A DNA stretch of 64,000 nucleotides, from assembly GCA_030142905.1 (NCBI GenBank), contig JASJOG010000058.1, forward strand, positions 1,488,001 to 1,552,000. Direction: 5' to 3'. Of this stretch, positions 13,121 through 23,446 are shown one piece after another (the first letter of the stretch is position 1; every line of letters begins with the position of its first letter). The notes beneath the pieces are model-generated. The model made no database searches. It had not been told where the DNA came from and was given only the letters and a program-made list of their open reading frames with translations. The stretch is from Heliopora coerulea. Taxonomy: Eukaryota > Cnidaria > Anthozoa > Scleralcyonacea > Helioporidae. The position numbers and the translations under genes were made by a program.

Positions 13121-16100
13121 CTATTCGTCATCTTCATCATCCCCCTCATCTTCATCATCGTCTTCAACATGCGACGCCTTGTGACGATTCAATGATTCCA
13201 AAGCCTTCTCCCGAAGTGTTTTCTCCAAGTCATCATCTGCGTCGCTGTCAGATTTCTTTACAGAAAAATAACATACATAATCAAGAAGATTATTTACAAG
13301 ACCACAATCCTATTTTGTTATTTTGTCAACTGTCAAAGTAGAAACATTAAATATATCCAATACAGTTTAACATCCGGTTAAGGACAAGGAGTTTGATTTA
13401 CCTCTGAGCTTTTCTCTTTTGTACGATGTTTTTTGTGCTTTTTATGCTTCTTGCTATGTTTCTTGTGTTTCTTCTTCTTCTTTTTCTCCGATTTCTTTTC
13501 TTCTTTCACCTCTTTCTCTTCAGCTGAACTTTCCTACGTGCGTAAAAAAAAAACCAAAAAAAAAAACAAAACAAAACAAAGGTATACATTACAATACAAT
13601 TACTAAATGGCCTCGAGTGTAGATAGAAAACAAAATTACACATAGTATTTGCAGCAACGACCTTGGTGTCTCACTCAATGGAGAACTGCATGGACAAGTT
13701 TCAACGGGTCATTGCTTCACCTCCCAGTGAAGGACTTGTTCCGATATTTTTGCCCCTAGTTTCGTGTTCCTTTTAAACGATAGGTACAGGTGATAACCAC
13801 CAGCCGCTAACCAGTTCACTTACCTTGTCTTCTTCAGGACTTGGTGATGGCAACCGCTTCTTCTGTTTCTTCTTCTCTTTCACTCTCTCGTCTTCAGAGG
13901 AGGCCGCAACATCACGACTTTTTTCACTTCTTCTGGCTCTCTCAGGTGATGTTGTCTGCCCAGTCGATGAACGTTCTTTTTCTTTTCGTTCCTTTTCTTT
14001 GCGTTCTACGGGAGACTTTGAGCGTTGTCTTTTCCTTTTCTCCGTTTTTTCCGGGGAGCTCGATTGGGATCGTTTCGGAACACGAGAGGATGGCTTGGAT
14101 TCAGGGGACAGTGACTCGGAAACCTGCCGTTTTGACTTAATCTTTCGAGGCTGTTCTACTGGTGACCGACTCTCGCGAGTTTTTTTCGAACTCGGCCTTT
14201 TTGACGATTCTGCTGACGGTTTCTTTCGACTATCGGGCTGAGGTGATACGGATCTCTCGGATTCTGATGAAGGTGTCGGTTCTTTCTTGGGTTTCTTTTT
14301 TTCTTTGGCTTTAGGTGGAGGGGATGGTGACCGCGACGAAGAAGACTCCTGTTTACGTTGTTTGCGGCGCGGTGGTGATGTTCGGCGCTTCGGCTTCGGA
14401 GAAGGAGTTCTCGCACGTTTCTTAGGGGGTGACTCTGAAGAATCAGATCGCTCCCTTCTTTTCTGTTGTCTCACTGGTGACCAAGAAGGCGAACGACGGC
14501 GTCTTCTCGGTTCATCTTCGAATGAAGGTCGGCGGCGCCTCGAATCCCTTGGTGCATCTCTTGATCGTCGTGGTGGTGAAGGTTCTCTCCTACGCGGAGA
14601 CGGTCGACGTCGCGTTCGATCACGTGACATGGAACGCCGACGAACTGGCGAAGAGCGTCGACGTTTGTCGGTCGAACGTTCTCGAGCTGACTCGGAATCA
14701 GAAGATGACGAGCCAGAGGGTGAACGCCTACGGTAATTTCGATTTTTAGTTTTCTTAGGTTTCTCAGTCGTATCTTTGGCTTTCACTTTAGGTTTTGGTG
14801 ATGGCGACGGAGAACGTTCACTTTCAGATTCCTCTACTCTTTCTTTCTTCTCCGCCTTCTTTTCCTCTCTTTTCTCAACTTTAGGTTCCTCTTCTTTCTC
14901 TTTCCCTCTCTTAACTTCCACTTCTTTTGTCCTTTCTTTCTGCTTTTTTTCCGAGGCGCTTTTTTTCGGAGGTGATGGTGAACGCGAAGACTTCCATGAC
15001 GACGAGGACTGTGAAGGTGATGGGGCTGGAGACGGTTTCTTATCAAACTTCTTCAGCTCTGCACGTTTTGGTGGCGATGGTGAGCCAGAGGAATAAGATT
15101 CTGACTCGGAAGGAGATTTACGGCGGCGAAGACGAGGAGAAGCAGAGCGAGACCTGTGAATAGCAGAAAAAAAAAGTACTTCATTGGCCGTTCATTCATT
15201 CATTCATTCATTCATTCATTCATTCATTCATTCATTCATTCATTCATTCCCTCCCTCCCTCCCTCCCTCCCTCCCTCCCTCGTTCGTTCGTTCGTCTTTA
15301 TTATTAATTTGATAAAAGCACATATCAAATTTGCAATGGTATTTAAACATATAAAAATAATGCATTAGAATACAAATATCTAAAACGTAAAACTATATTA
15401 AACTATAAAGTGTTAGTAATATCACACTGCCAAGTTGTATCTAAAATTTATCTTATCAAAAAGCTATCTTTAAAACGGTCGGTACAAACTTTAGGCTAGA
15501 GGCTCTCTTTCTTTCCTTCTTTCTTAAAGACTCAGATAAAATCTTTTCCTTAGGAAGCATAGAATACAAATAGATGGTTGTAAATAATTTTCTTGAAAAC
15601 GTTTTTGTCACTTTGTTCCAGTTCACAAATGTTGAATAATTTGTATGTAAGGTTCCGTTTAATTATTTAAAAAGTAAAACTCTGACGGACAGCAAGTTTG
15701 TCTGGAGTAAGGTTCAAAGATTAGACGTACCTTCGCACACGGCGAGGTGACCGTGATCTTCGTCTTGGGGGTGATCGTCTAGCGGGAGAATATCTTCGGG
15801 CGTGGTATGGTGAACGACGAGAATACGATCGACGAGGTGGCGATCTCCGACGGGCGGGGGAACGCGATCGAGAACGGGACATAGAACGTGAACGAGATCT
15901 GGAGTAGCTGCGTTTGGACCTGCGCCGAGGAGATCTTGAGCGTCGTGGAGTAGATCGACGACGGGGAGACCAAGAACGAGAACGACGGCGGGGGGATCGG
16001 GAACGACGGCGAGGGGATCGGGATCGAGAGCGACGGCGGGGACTCCGCGAACGAGAGCGGCGGCGAGGCGACCTAGAACGTGAACGGCGGCGAGGCGACC

Positions 16101-19100
16101 TAGAACGTGAACGACGGCGAGGAGATCTGGAACGAGACCGACGGCGAGGAGGGGATCCAGAACGAGAAAGTGAGTCAGATCGAGATCTGGATCGAGATTT
16201 CGAATCACTCGTTCTGGAAAAAAATTAGAAAAATACAAAAGATTTTTATTTTAAAAAAGAATGTTTTTTTTTTACACAGAATTTTTTTTTTCACCCTACA
16301 GCGAAGTAAAAACGCTGAATTTGAATATAAAAATACAAAAAAAAAACCCCAAAACAATGCTCTCTTGCAATTGTACCTTTTGCTTTTCTCTTTTGATGAA
16401 GTATCTGAAAAAAAGGATGGAAAACATTTACTAACGGTACGGAGTTGAAACTTTAATGTAACACGATCTTTTACCTTTAGAGTTCGTCGTTTTCTTGACT
16501 TTATCCTGTTGAAAGAAGATTTAAAAGCAGATTAAACAACCGAGGGTACTCTATTTTCTAAAAATACTACAACAGTACAATATACATTTCTCAAGCAAAA
16601 AGCACGCCATTAACTCTTTGTTCCACATACGGTTGTCCTGCCACAAAAATTACAACTAAAACAAGTTAAAGAAAAAAGTAAAAAATCAAAAAGAGAATAA
16701 AGAATAAGAGAAAAAAAATTCCTGCATGAAAAGGAAAAATTGAAGACCGTTTGATCAAAACATCGAGTTTTCTTTTCTATCCCAGTTTTGTATGTTAAAC
16801 GCAGTTTTTGTTTATTTAGAACAACAAAACGACATTCTACTACCACAAAATTATCCACTATACAATCCGACTAAATTTTCAAGTGCTTTGCAAGAAAAAG
16901 TTCTTTTTTGTGAATGGAAACTAAATTTTCGTCACCGAGAGTGAAAGTCTCTAGTTCTTAAAAGCCTAGAAACCATATTTATGTCAGTTGCTGTTTATGA
17001 CCTGACGCAGTTTACAATAAGCCGACACAGCTTCTCCAGTAATAGATCCGCACCAGTGAAAACATTAGCCATGCCTTGAACAACCGAAATTAGATTTTTC
17101 CTGCAGAGTTAGGAGTCCACCATAGGATAGTTCTCCTTAGCAGGTACCATTTGAGTTCAGCTGTTCAAAGTATGAATAGCACTGATCACAAGCCAGGAAC
17201 TATACACGAGATAATCCAACCAAAATTCGTTAAACCGGCACCAGGCCTGTTGCATAAAGAATACATTAATCAAAATGGAAAGACATTCTTGCATTTCCTT
17301 ATAGTGGATAAGTTGTTGATAGTGATTTTACTTCTTCCTCACTTAAAGAAAAAAAGGATAAAAACAAAAGATGGATGCTCTGTTTCCAAAGGGGGTAAAA
17401 AGTGTAACTAGGGCTGCTGATTGAGATATTTAACTAAAAACAACCGTTCATGAAAATAACGCTCCCAGGAAGTGTCCACCATGAAGGAAATGCAGAAATG
17501 TCCCTGCCACACACCAGAATTTTCGGAATACCTTTTCTGACTTCACAGTTTTCAGAATGTCATCAACTTTATTTCTTATTGCTTTTGCAAACTTCTCGTC
17601 TCCAGCTTCAACGAGATGCAAATAATCCGTGAAATACAAACTCTCGTCAAGTCTGCCATTGTCCAATACCCAATCCCTTTCCGTTTCAAGAAAGAACACA
17701 TTTTTCATCTCATCGCTAAATTCTATATTTTCCATTAATAGTTTGTTTACTTCATCTACATCACGTCGAAAGTTAGACGGATCCAAGTCCCGCGGCAAAA
17801 GTCCAGTAACAATTATCCTAGTTCTGGGACAATTAACTGTAATCTGATCTACAATGGTTAGCAGACCTTCAGCGATTTCTGATGGAGAATCTTTGCCAAT
17901 ATTATTAGTTCCACAATGTAAAACAATAATCTTTGGTTGACAATCTAATTCTCCATTTTTTAATCTCCACAGCACATGCTGAACACGATCGCCGCTCACA
18001 CCAAAATTGAGACAATTTAAGGAGCCAAAATATTTCCTCCAAACACTTGGATAACGAGTAAGACCTTTAATAATGGAGTCACCAATCATTAGCACAGTTG
18101 GATCAGAGCCATAACCAACCATATTTCTGAATTTGGCATGATCGTCCAACCAGCCAGGTTTGGCCCGTTTTACAGCAAGAACTGTGGGTGAATTGGATGA
18201 TGCAAGGTGGACACGTCTTAACTCAGGGGAGTTGTTTCCACTTTCAATTGATTTCTGTAACCATAAATGAACTATTGAGCATCCATCTTTTCAAAGTATA
18301 CTATCCTTCCTTCTTTATTGCATCACAGGATTTTCTTACATAAATTGAGAATTCATTTTCTTTATCCCACCGGTAAGTTATTATGGGAATTGATAATTAT
18401 AATTTATACGTTGGACAAATCATTAGACATGCATAAAAACTAAATTTGCAGCATGGATGAGTAATCAATCTTATAACCAAACTAAACTTTCAGTAAAACA
18501 TTTCAAAACTAATACAAGATATGCCATTTCAATTCAATAACAACAGCACATCTCATGTTGATAAGAATTTCAAGCAGACATTTTAATGTTTTACATAAAT
18601 TCCATACCTCATCTTGGTTCTCATCATTTGATTCCTGATCACTTTTCACTTTATTTCCATCACAATTTCCTTTTTCATCATCTTTCTCCTCTTTCATTCC
18701 ATTTGTACTGTCAGGTTCAAGTTGTTCACTGCCCTCTAACTTCTGTTCCAGTTTAGCCTGAATGCGCTCTTGTTCCAGCTAAATAAATCAACAGAAAACA
18801 GAGATTAGCCTAGTACACTTCATATGTACAGTACTTGTTTCCACAGTTTTAACATAAACAGTGAAGGTAAAGCACAGTACTATTAGAGAAATCTAGTTAA
18901 TGGTATTTTTCATGAATGTCCTTGTAACTTATGACTTAAAGCTCAATCAGGCATAAACATAGTTGCTTCGGAATCTGTCTCTATCATTCAAGGCATATAA
19001 AATGCCAACTGATTGTTACAATGAAATGAACACTTACTCTTCACATTAAGATATGCAACATCATGTTAATTTTATAAAAACATATTGGAATGTCCAGTTC

Positions 19101-22100
19101 TGTGAGTAGGATGATGTCTTTGAAACAGGTCTAATTAACAATTAGATTATTTGGTCTCAATTTCTAATCTAATTGTTTCAGTAGAAACACACTTTGTAAA
19201 GAACATTTTTTGTCTTCTCTGGGATTGCACTTTCAAGTAAACATTCTATTTTGTCTTCAGAAACTTCACGAAAACAAGAGGTGAAAGCCATTTTCACTTC
19301 TTCTATCTATCAACGAATAGATAGTGAGCAGTGTAGCCAATCAGAATGCACCATTTGCAATAGTACTCAACTAAGTTTCTACTAAGTACTATTAGGGGCT
19401 GCACCAGATAGTGATCTTTACTACTATCTGGCTGGATACTGGATTTGCTGGATAGTGAAAGAAAATCCGGCTGGATACCATAATGTTCAATTCATAATTA
19501 CATTAATAAATAAATCATTTTCAGTTTTGCCCAAGATTATTGCTCGCATGCGTAACTGTTAGAGCTACACTGCGGAGACTGTTATTGGTTATTATACAGA
19601 AATATATGATGAATTGCCACTAGACTATTTTGGAGACTTCATCTTATCTCAAACAGCATTTGTACTAAGTCTGTTATCACGATGGCTTGGTAGGATCTCT
19701 GATAAGGTCTGCAGGTAATCTTAAAATAAATACAAATAGCAAGCAGAAGATGTAAAAAGAGCCATTAAACTAAGTAATGGGGGAAATAAAATTCCTTAAA
19801 GTTTCAAATACTCATTTCAGGATCCAGACAAAGGGGTAAAGAAAGAGCTAATGCTCTATGTTTTTCATGATTGGCACAAGAGCATGTTAATACCATCCTG
19901 CATATTGTAATCTTGAGTGAACTAGAAACTGCCAACCAGCTACTTTTGTACCTTTTTGTGTTATCATTCAGTGCATTTTTATACAAAACTGAATCAAATA
20001 AACATCCCACAATCTGGCTGGATACCAGATTGGTTAAGTTTTTTACTATCTGACCAGATAATCCAGCTGGATACTAAATCTGGTGCACCCCTAAGTACTG
20101 CGATGCATAGATGTACTAGTTGATTAACTGATGTGAATGAAAGAAGTGCAGAGGTATAGAAATTATGCTAAATTGTAATATATATGTTGATTTCTAAACA
20201 AACTGAAGGTTATAACTTTTTATGTCAACCAATATGTTCTTCTATCATTATGCTAAATTGTAATATATATATTGATTTCTAAACAAACTGAAGGTTATAA
20301 CTTTTTATGTCAACCAATATGTTCTTCTACCACCATCAAGGCAATTTTGAATCTCTCTGTAACTTGTCATTTAAACCTTCGGAGATAATTCTTATCCTGT
20401 GACATCTCAAAAATTATTACCTTTCTTTGTCGAATTTCTTCTTTCTTTTTCTCCAAAAATGCACTAGGAATGCCTCCAATATTTTGTTGTGCGCTCACCA
20501 AGAGTTCCCACAATTCTTTCATGAAAACACGAGCATTCTTAGCTTGAAGAAATCCAGTGATATTAATCTGCATTGTCTTGGGGTCAGGATTCTATCAAGC
20601 AAAATAAATGCAAATAAATATGATAAGCAGACTAAAAATGAAACTGTCCAAAAAATTATATTTGTTTTGGAACAGATCAAGATGAACGTTATAAGTCAAA
20701 TTTTGTATATATTAGTTAGCTGATAATACATAATAATACATTGTTTTTAACAGAGGCTTCCAATAGTTGTAACAAAATTCCAGGCAATTTTTGGGCTTGA
20801 AACAATACTTTGCATTTCTTAAATCTTCAGTAGTGGTGTATTTTCACCTTCCTGTAACAAAGCAATGCTCATTTTCATCACATAAAAAGAACCAAAGTTT
20901 TAGTGTGAAAGGAGCACACAAGATAGTTGTGTGGAAGACCTCCAGAAGAGGTTTCACCACATGAGTTAGTTTTATATTTACTTCATATTTTGTAGGGAAA
21001 GGAAACAAATTTAGAAAAAAAAACAACAAAAACCCACACCAAAGCACCCATATCACACAACATTGATGGTACACCATTTCTTTTTAAAGCTCAGTTTAAC
21101 TTCATGTTTGACAGTGGCCAACAGCCTTCAGTAAAAATTTAGAATTCTTGTTTATTGATTTTTTTCTTACACCTGACAAAAAAAAGTGTTCCATTTTGAA
21201 TACATGATGCTACCACAACTATACCTGACATATGGGGGCAGCAAATTGTGTGGCCGAAAAATCCAATTATTAAGGAAAATGCTGGCCACCTTTGATGTCC
21301 ATTCTGTTCATAATCTAAACACAATCTAGAAGCAGTGCAGCCCATACACTAATTACAATTTGGACTCTGGAGCATAACACTTAAACTAAGCATTCAGTAT
21401 TCATCAAGTGTACCATGATTGTCAGCCATTTGCAAGTCTGGACACATATTTGACAGGATAATCACAAAACTTGATGAGTTATAACCTCTTCTACCCAGCT
21501 CTTTGATTGGTTTAAATACGATGGACTTCTTTTCAGAACTAAAAATAACAGTTGAATAGCAAGGTCTATGTACAGCTATACCTTTTCTTTTTCCAGCATG
21601 TTGACAATAAATTCAAGCAGTACATCATCTTCTGTTCCTAATAGCTCTGTTACTCTTTTGGTAATCCATGGTTTAATGGTGTCTAAATTCACCTTTTCCA
21701 TGTCTACCTGAAAAGGATTTACAATGAAATAATTTGGACGTATGGAGACTTTATGATCAATACAACTTGGACTTATATCAGCCACAGAGGAATTTTGTTT
21801 TATGAATCCTCATCTCCCACTCTTGTCCCTTTCAAAACAGACTGTACTTCTTCGGTTGGAATAAATACATATTCTTTCAATGAATTTTGCAAAAACAAAA
21901 ATCGACCGCAAAAATATACCAAACAAATCGTTTTCAACACGTATTTCAATTCCTAATAATACTCAATGCCAAGTACCTTCTCGTTGAGAGCATTGTCAAA
22001 TCTCATTTGTTTCAATAATTTCTTCTGTTTATTGAGAAATCTGTTATCCTGCTCTGCACTCGTTCCCTATTGTGAAGCACAAATGTAGTGTTGATTTGAA

Positions 22101-22168
22101 TTCGGTAAAATTTCATACAACAAACAATGTAAAAGAATAAAACTTACTCTAAAAAAGCCAGCGTCCAT
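13121..22168 (-). CDS. SRRM1: Serine/arginine repetitive matrix protein 1 with inserted SGNH hydrolase exon
   Basis: Splicing coactivator of the nuclear matrix that bridges SR proteins and snRNPs. Exons (5' to 3'): 22168-22148, 22066-21977, 21707-21582, 20591-20421, 18778-18608, 18254-17532, 16505-16475, 16404-16377, 16213-15731, 15153-13824, 13533-13402 and 13255-13121. All phases match, giving about 1146 residues. The N terminus MDAGFFRGTSAEQDNRF and the PWI domain (KPWITKRVTELLG, then INITGFLQAKNA and GIPSAFLEKKKEEI) are nearly the vertebrate sequence. Residues 194-434 are the SGNH domain, described separately. The exons at 15731-16213 and 13824-15153 encode the RS domain, with repeated RRRSRSRSP and KKKKHKKH-type blocks. 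The C terminus has DDDLEKTLREKALESL and an acidic tail. Without the SGNH exon the protein would be about 905 residues, close to human SRRM1. The PWI/RS assignment is very secure. Confidence 0.92.
15191..15294. repeat. Composite microsatellite (ATTC)n-(CCTC)n-(GTTC)n
   Basis: Three successive tetranucleotide runs in an SRRM1 intron, just upstream (gene sense) of the large RS exon. The units differ by single bases, as if one array had mutated into the next. Confidence 0.95.
17532..18254 (-). CDS. SGNH hydrolase (PAF-acetylhydrolase-like) domain exon inside SRRM1
   Basis: A 723-bp exon (241 codons) with acceptor ttacag and donor AAG|gtattc. It is phase 0 at both ends and in frame with the PWI-linker exon (ending GAG at 18608) and the next exon (GAT at 16505). 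SGNH blocks are all visible: block I MIGDSIIKG (Ser about residue 253 of the fused protein), block II FGVSGDR (Gly 281), block III HCGTNN (Asn 310) and block V DYLHL (Asp 403, His 406). Segments such as HVLWRLKNGEL and IIVTGLLPR resemble the alpha subunits of PAF acetylhydrolase 1B. The open frame continues 28 codons past the donor in non-homologous sequence, which fits a true exon end. Alternatives are a nested gene, an optional cassette, or a domesticated transposon-borne SGNH ORF. I know of no SGNH domain in other SRRM1 proteins. Confidence 0.8.
19391..20091. mobile_element. Non-autonomous hAT-like DNA transposon
   Basis: A 701-bp insertion in SRRM1 intron 4, flanked by the 8-bp direct repeat TAAGTACT (19383-19390 and 20092-20099). 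The ends are inverted: AGGGGcTGCACCAGAT on the left against the complement of ATCTGGTGCACCCCT on the right. Subterminal copies of GGCTGGATA occur near both ends. An 8-bp duplication and an AGGGG-type terminus fit the hAT superfamily. No transposase frame is visible, so it would depend on another element. Confidence 0.75.
20162..20331. repeat. 85-bp tandem duplication
   Basis: Two adjacent copies (about 20162-20246 and 20247-20331) of an 85-bp unit starting attatgctaaattg, differing at only about one base. Intronic (SRRM1). Confidence 0.9.
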
Positions 22169-22462
22169 CTTTGACCCAGCAGAACATGTGTCCCATGCGT
22201 CCTTTCGTTACCAGTTGAATTTATACAATTATACCTTAGCACGGGAGAGAGAGAAGAAATTAAATGAAGTAATTTTCAGCTTTTGGAACAAATCTTCAAT
22301 GGTTTCATGGTTTCGTAACGTACTCCATTTTTTTTTATCACTGTTTGTTGCATGACATCCGATATCCTATTCCTCAAGTTATCAAAAATAAAATAAATAT
22401 GTCTGGCTGGTCGGGCCATCCCCTAGTGGCAACCATCTTTTGCTACATGTGCTTATTCGATT
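22169..22462. promoter_or_regulatory. Bidirectional promoter region SRRM1/SURF6
   Basis: The start codons of SRRM1 (-, 22168) and SURF6 (+, 22463) are divergent and only 294 bp apart, so the two genes must share upstream DNA. No TATA box in a convincing position was seen on either side. Both products act in RNA or ribosome biogenesis. Confidence 0.6.
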
Positions 22463-23446
22463 ATGATGGCGGACGAGGATGGGTTGAATGCATTGAGAGA
22501 GAGGTTAGCAAGCCATTCTAACTGTTTTGACTCATTGCTTGAACTTATTCCACCTAAATATTATTTTGATGACAACGAAGAAGGACAAGGGAAGAAGTTC
22601 TATAAGAATAAGCAAAACAAAGCTCCGAAACAAGCTGTGAAAGAAGCATCGAAGAAGGCCAAGCTTTCCAGACTAGACCCTTCCAACCATAAATCCGTTA
22701 TTGAATTACAAGCTGAATCTTCTTGTAAAATAAGTGAGAGGAAAAACGATGAACCTTATGTAAGTGTTGAAAATTTAGAATGTTCAAATATCGGAAATCT
22801 ACGAGTGAAGCTTCACGAACGCATTGAATTACTAAAGAAAAAGAGGAAAGCTACTTCATCTGTGAACACTAATACAGATAAACCGTCGAAAAAAGCTAAA
22901 AGGAAATCAAAGGAACAGAAGAATATTAAGAAAGTTAAAAGTGGATTGGACTTTGGAAAGTTTAATGGCAAAGAATTTGGAAACTCGAAGAAATTAATTA
23001 CGAACCATGATGGGAAAGTTGTGTTCAGTAAATTTGATTTTACAACTGATGTGACAAAGACACAGCAATCCAAGGAGGGCAAGGTAAAGAAGAAAAACTA
23101 CAAAAAGCTTTTGGAAGATGCAGAAAACAGGAAAAAAAAACTGCAAGAGATAAAAGTAACTGATGCTGAGAAGGCAAAAGAAATTGTGGAAGAAGCAGCA
23201 TGGAAAAAGGCATTGGGAAAGTCAGAAGGACTGAAGCAGAAAGATGACCCTGCATTGCTTAGGAAAGCCATAAAACGTAAAGAAAATCAGAAAAAGAAAC
23301 ACCAAAAAAAATGGAAAGAGAGAAATGAGAAACAAAAGAGATTAATGAAAGAAAGACAAGAAATACGGCAGAACAATATAAAAGAACGAATTGAAAAGAA
23401 GAAGAAAAACAACATGAAGAAAGGAGGGAGAACACCAGGCTTCTAG
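22463..23446 (+). CDS. SURF6: Surfeit locus protein 6 (nucleolar ribosome-biogenesis factor)
   Basis: Nucleolar RNA-binding protein of the SURF6/Rrp14 family that acts in pre-rRNA processing. Single-exon frame of 327 residues. The N terminus has LRERLASHSNCFDSLLELIP; the middle has VKLHERIELLKKKRKA and GKVVFSKFDF. The C-terminal SURF6 domain (about residues 210-327) includes KNYKKLLEDAENRKKKL, a DAEKAKEIVEEAAWKKAL segment and a long Lys/Arg/Glu helical region ending GGRTPGF. Length is close to the vertebrate protein (about 360 residues). Two ATGs are in tandem (22463 and 22466); the second is followed by GCG. The lack of introns is unusual next to its intron-rich neighbours, and a retrocopy origin cannot be excluded from the sequence. 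The reading frame is intact. Confidence 0.92.
   Translation: MMADEDGLNALRERLASHSNCFDSLLELIPPKYYFDDNEEGQGKKFYKNKQNKAPKQAVKEASKKAKLSRLDPSNHKSVIELQAESSCKISERKNDEPYVSVENLECSNIGNLRVKLHERIELLKKKRKATSSVNTNTDKPSKKAKRKSKEQKNIKKVKSGLDFGKFNGKEFGNSKKLITNHDGKVVFSKFDFTTDVTKTQQSKEGKVKKKNYKKLLEDAENRKKKLQEIKVTDAEKAKEIVEEAAWKKALGKSEGLKQKDDPALLRKAIKRKENQKKKHQKKWKERNEKQKRLMKERQEIRQNNIKERIEKKKKNNMKKGGRTPGF

Noticed and set aside
13825..15163. Long plus-strand open frames opposite the SRRM1 RS exon (for example 13825-14241, 14287-14736, 14776-15096)
   Set aside because: They arise because Arg/Ser/Lys/Glu-rich codons leave the other strand free of stops. The minus-strand frame has splice sites in phase and clear RS repeats.
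15714..16238. Minus-strand frame of Val/Leu/Asp/Pro-rich protein and plus-strand RRRGDxER repeat frame
   Set aside because: Both are out-of-frame readings of the RS exon 15731-16213. The correct frame lacks a Met and is joined by splicing.
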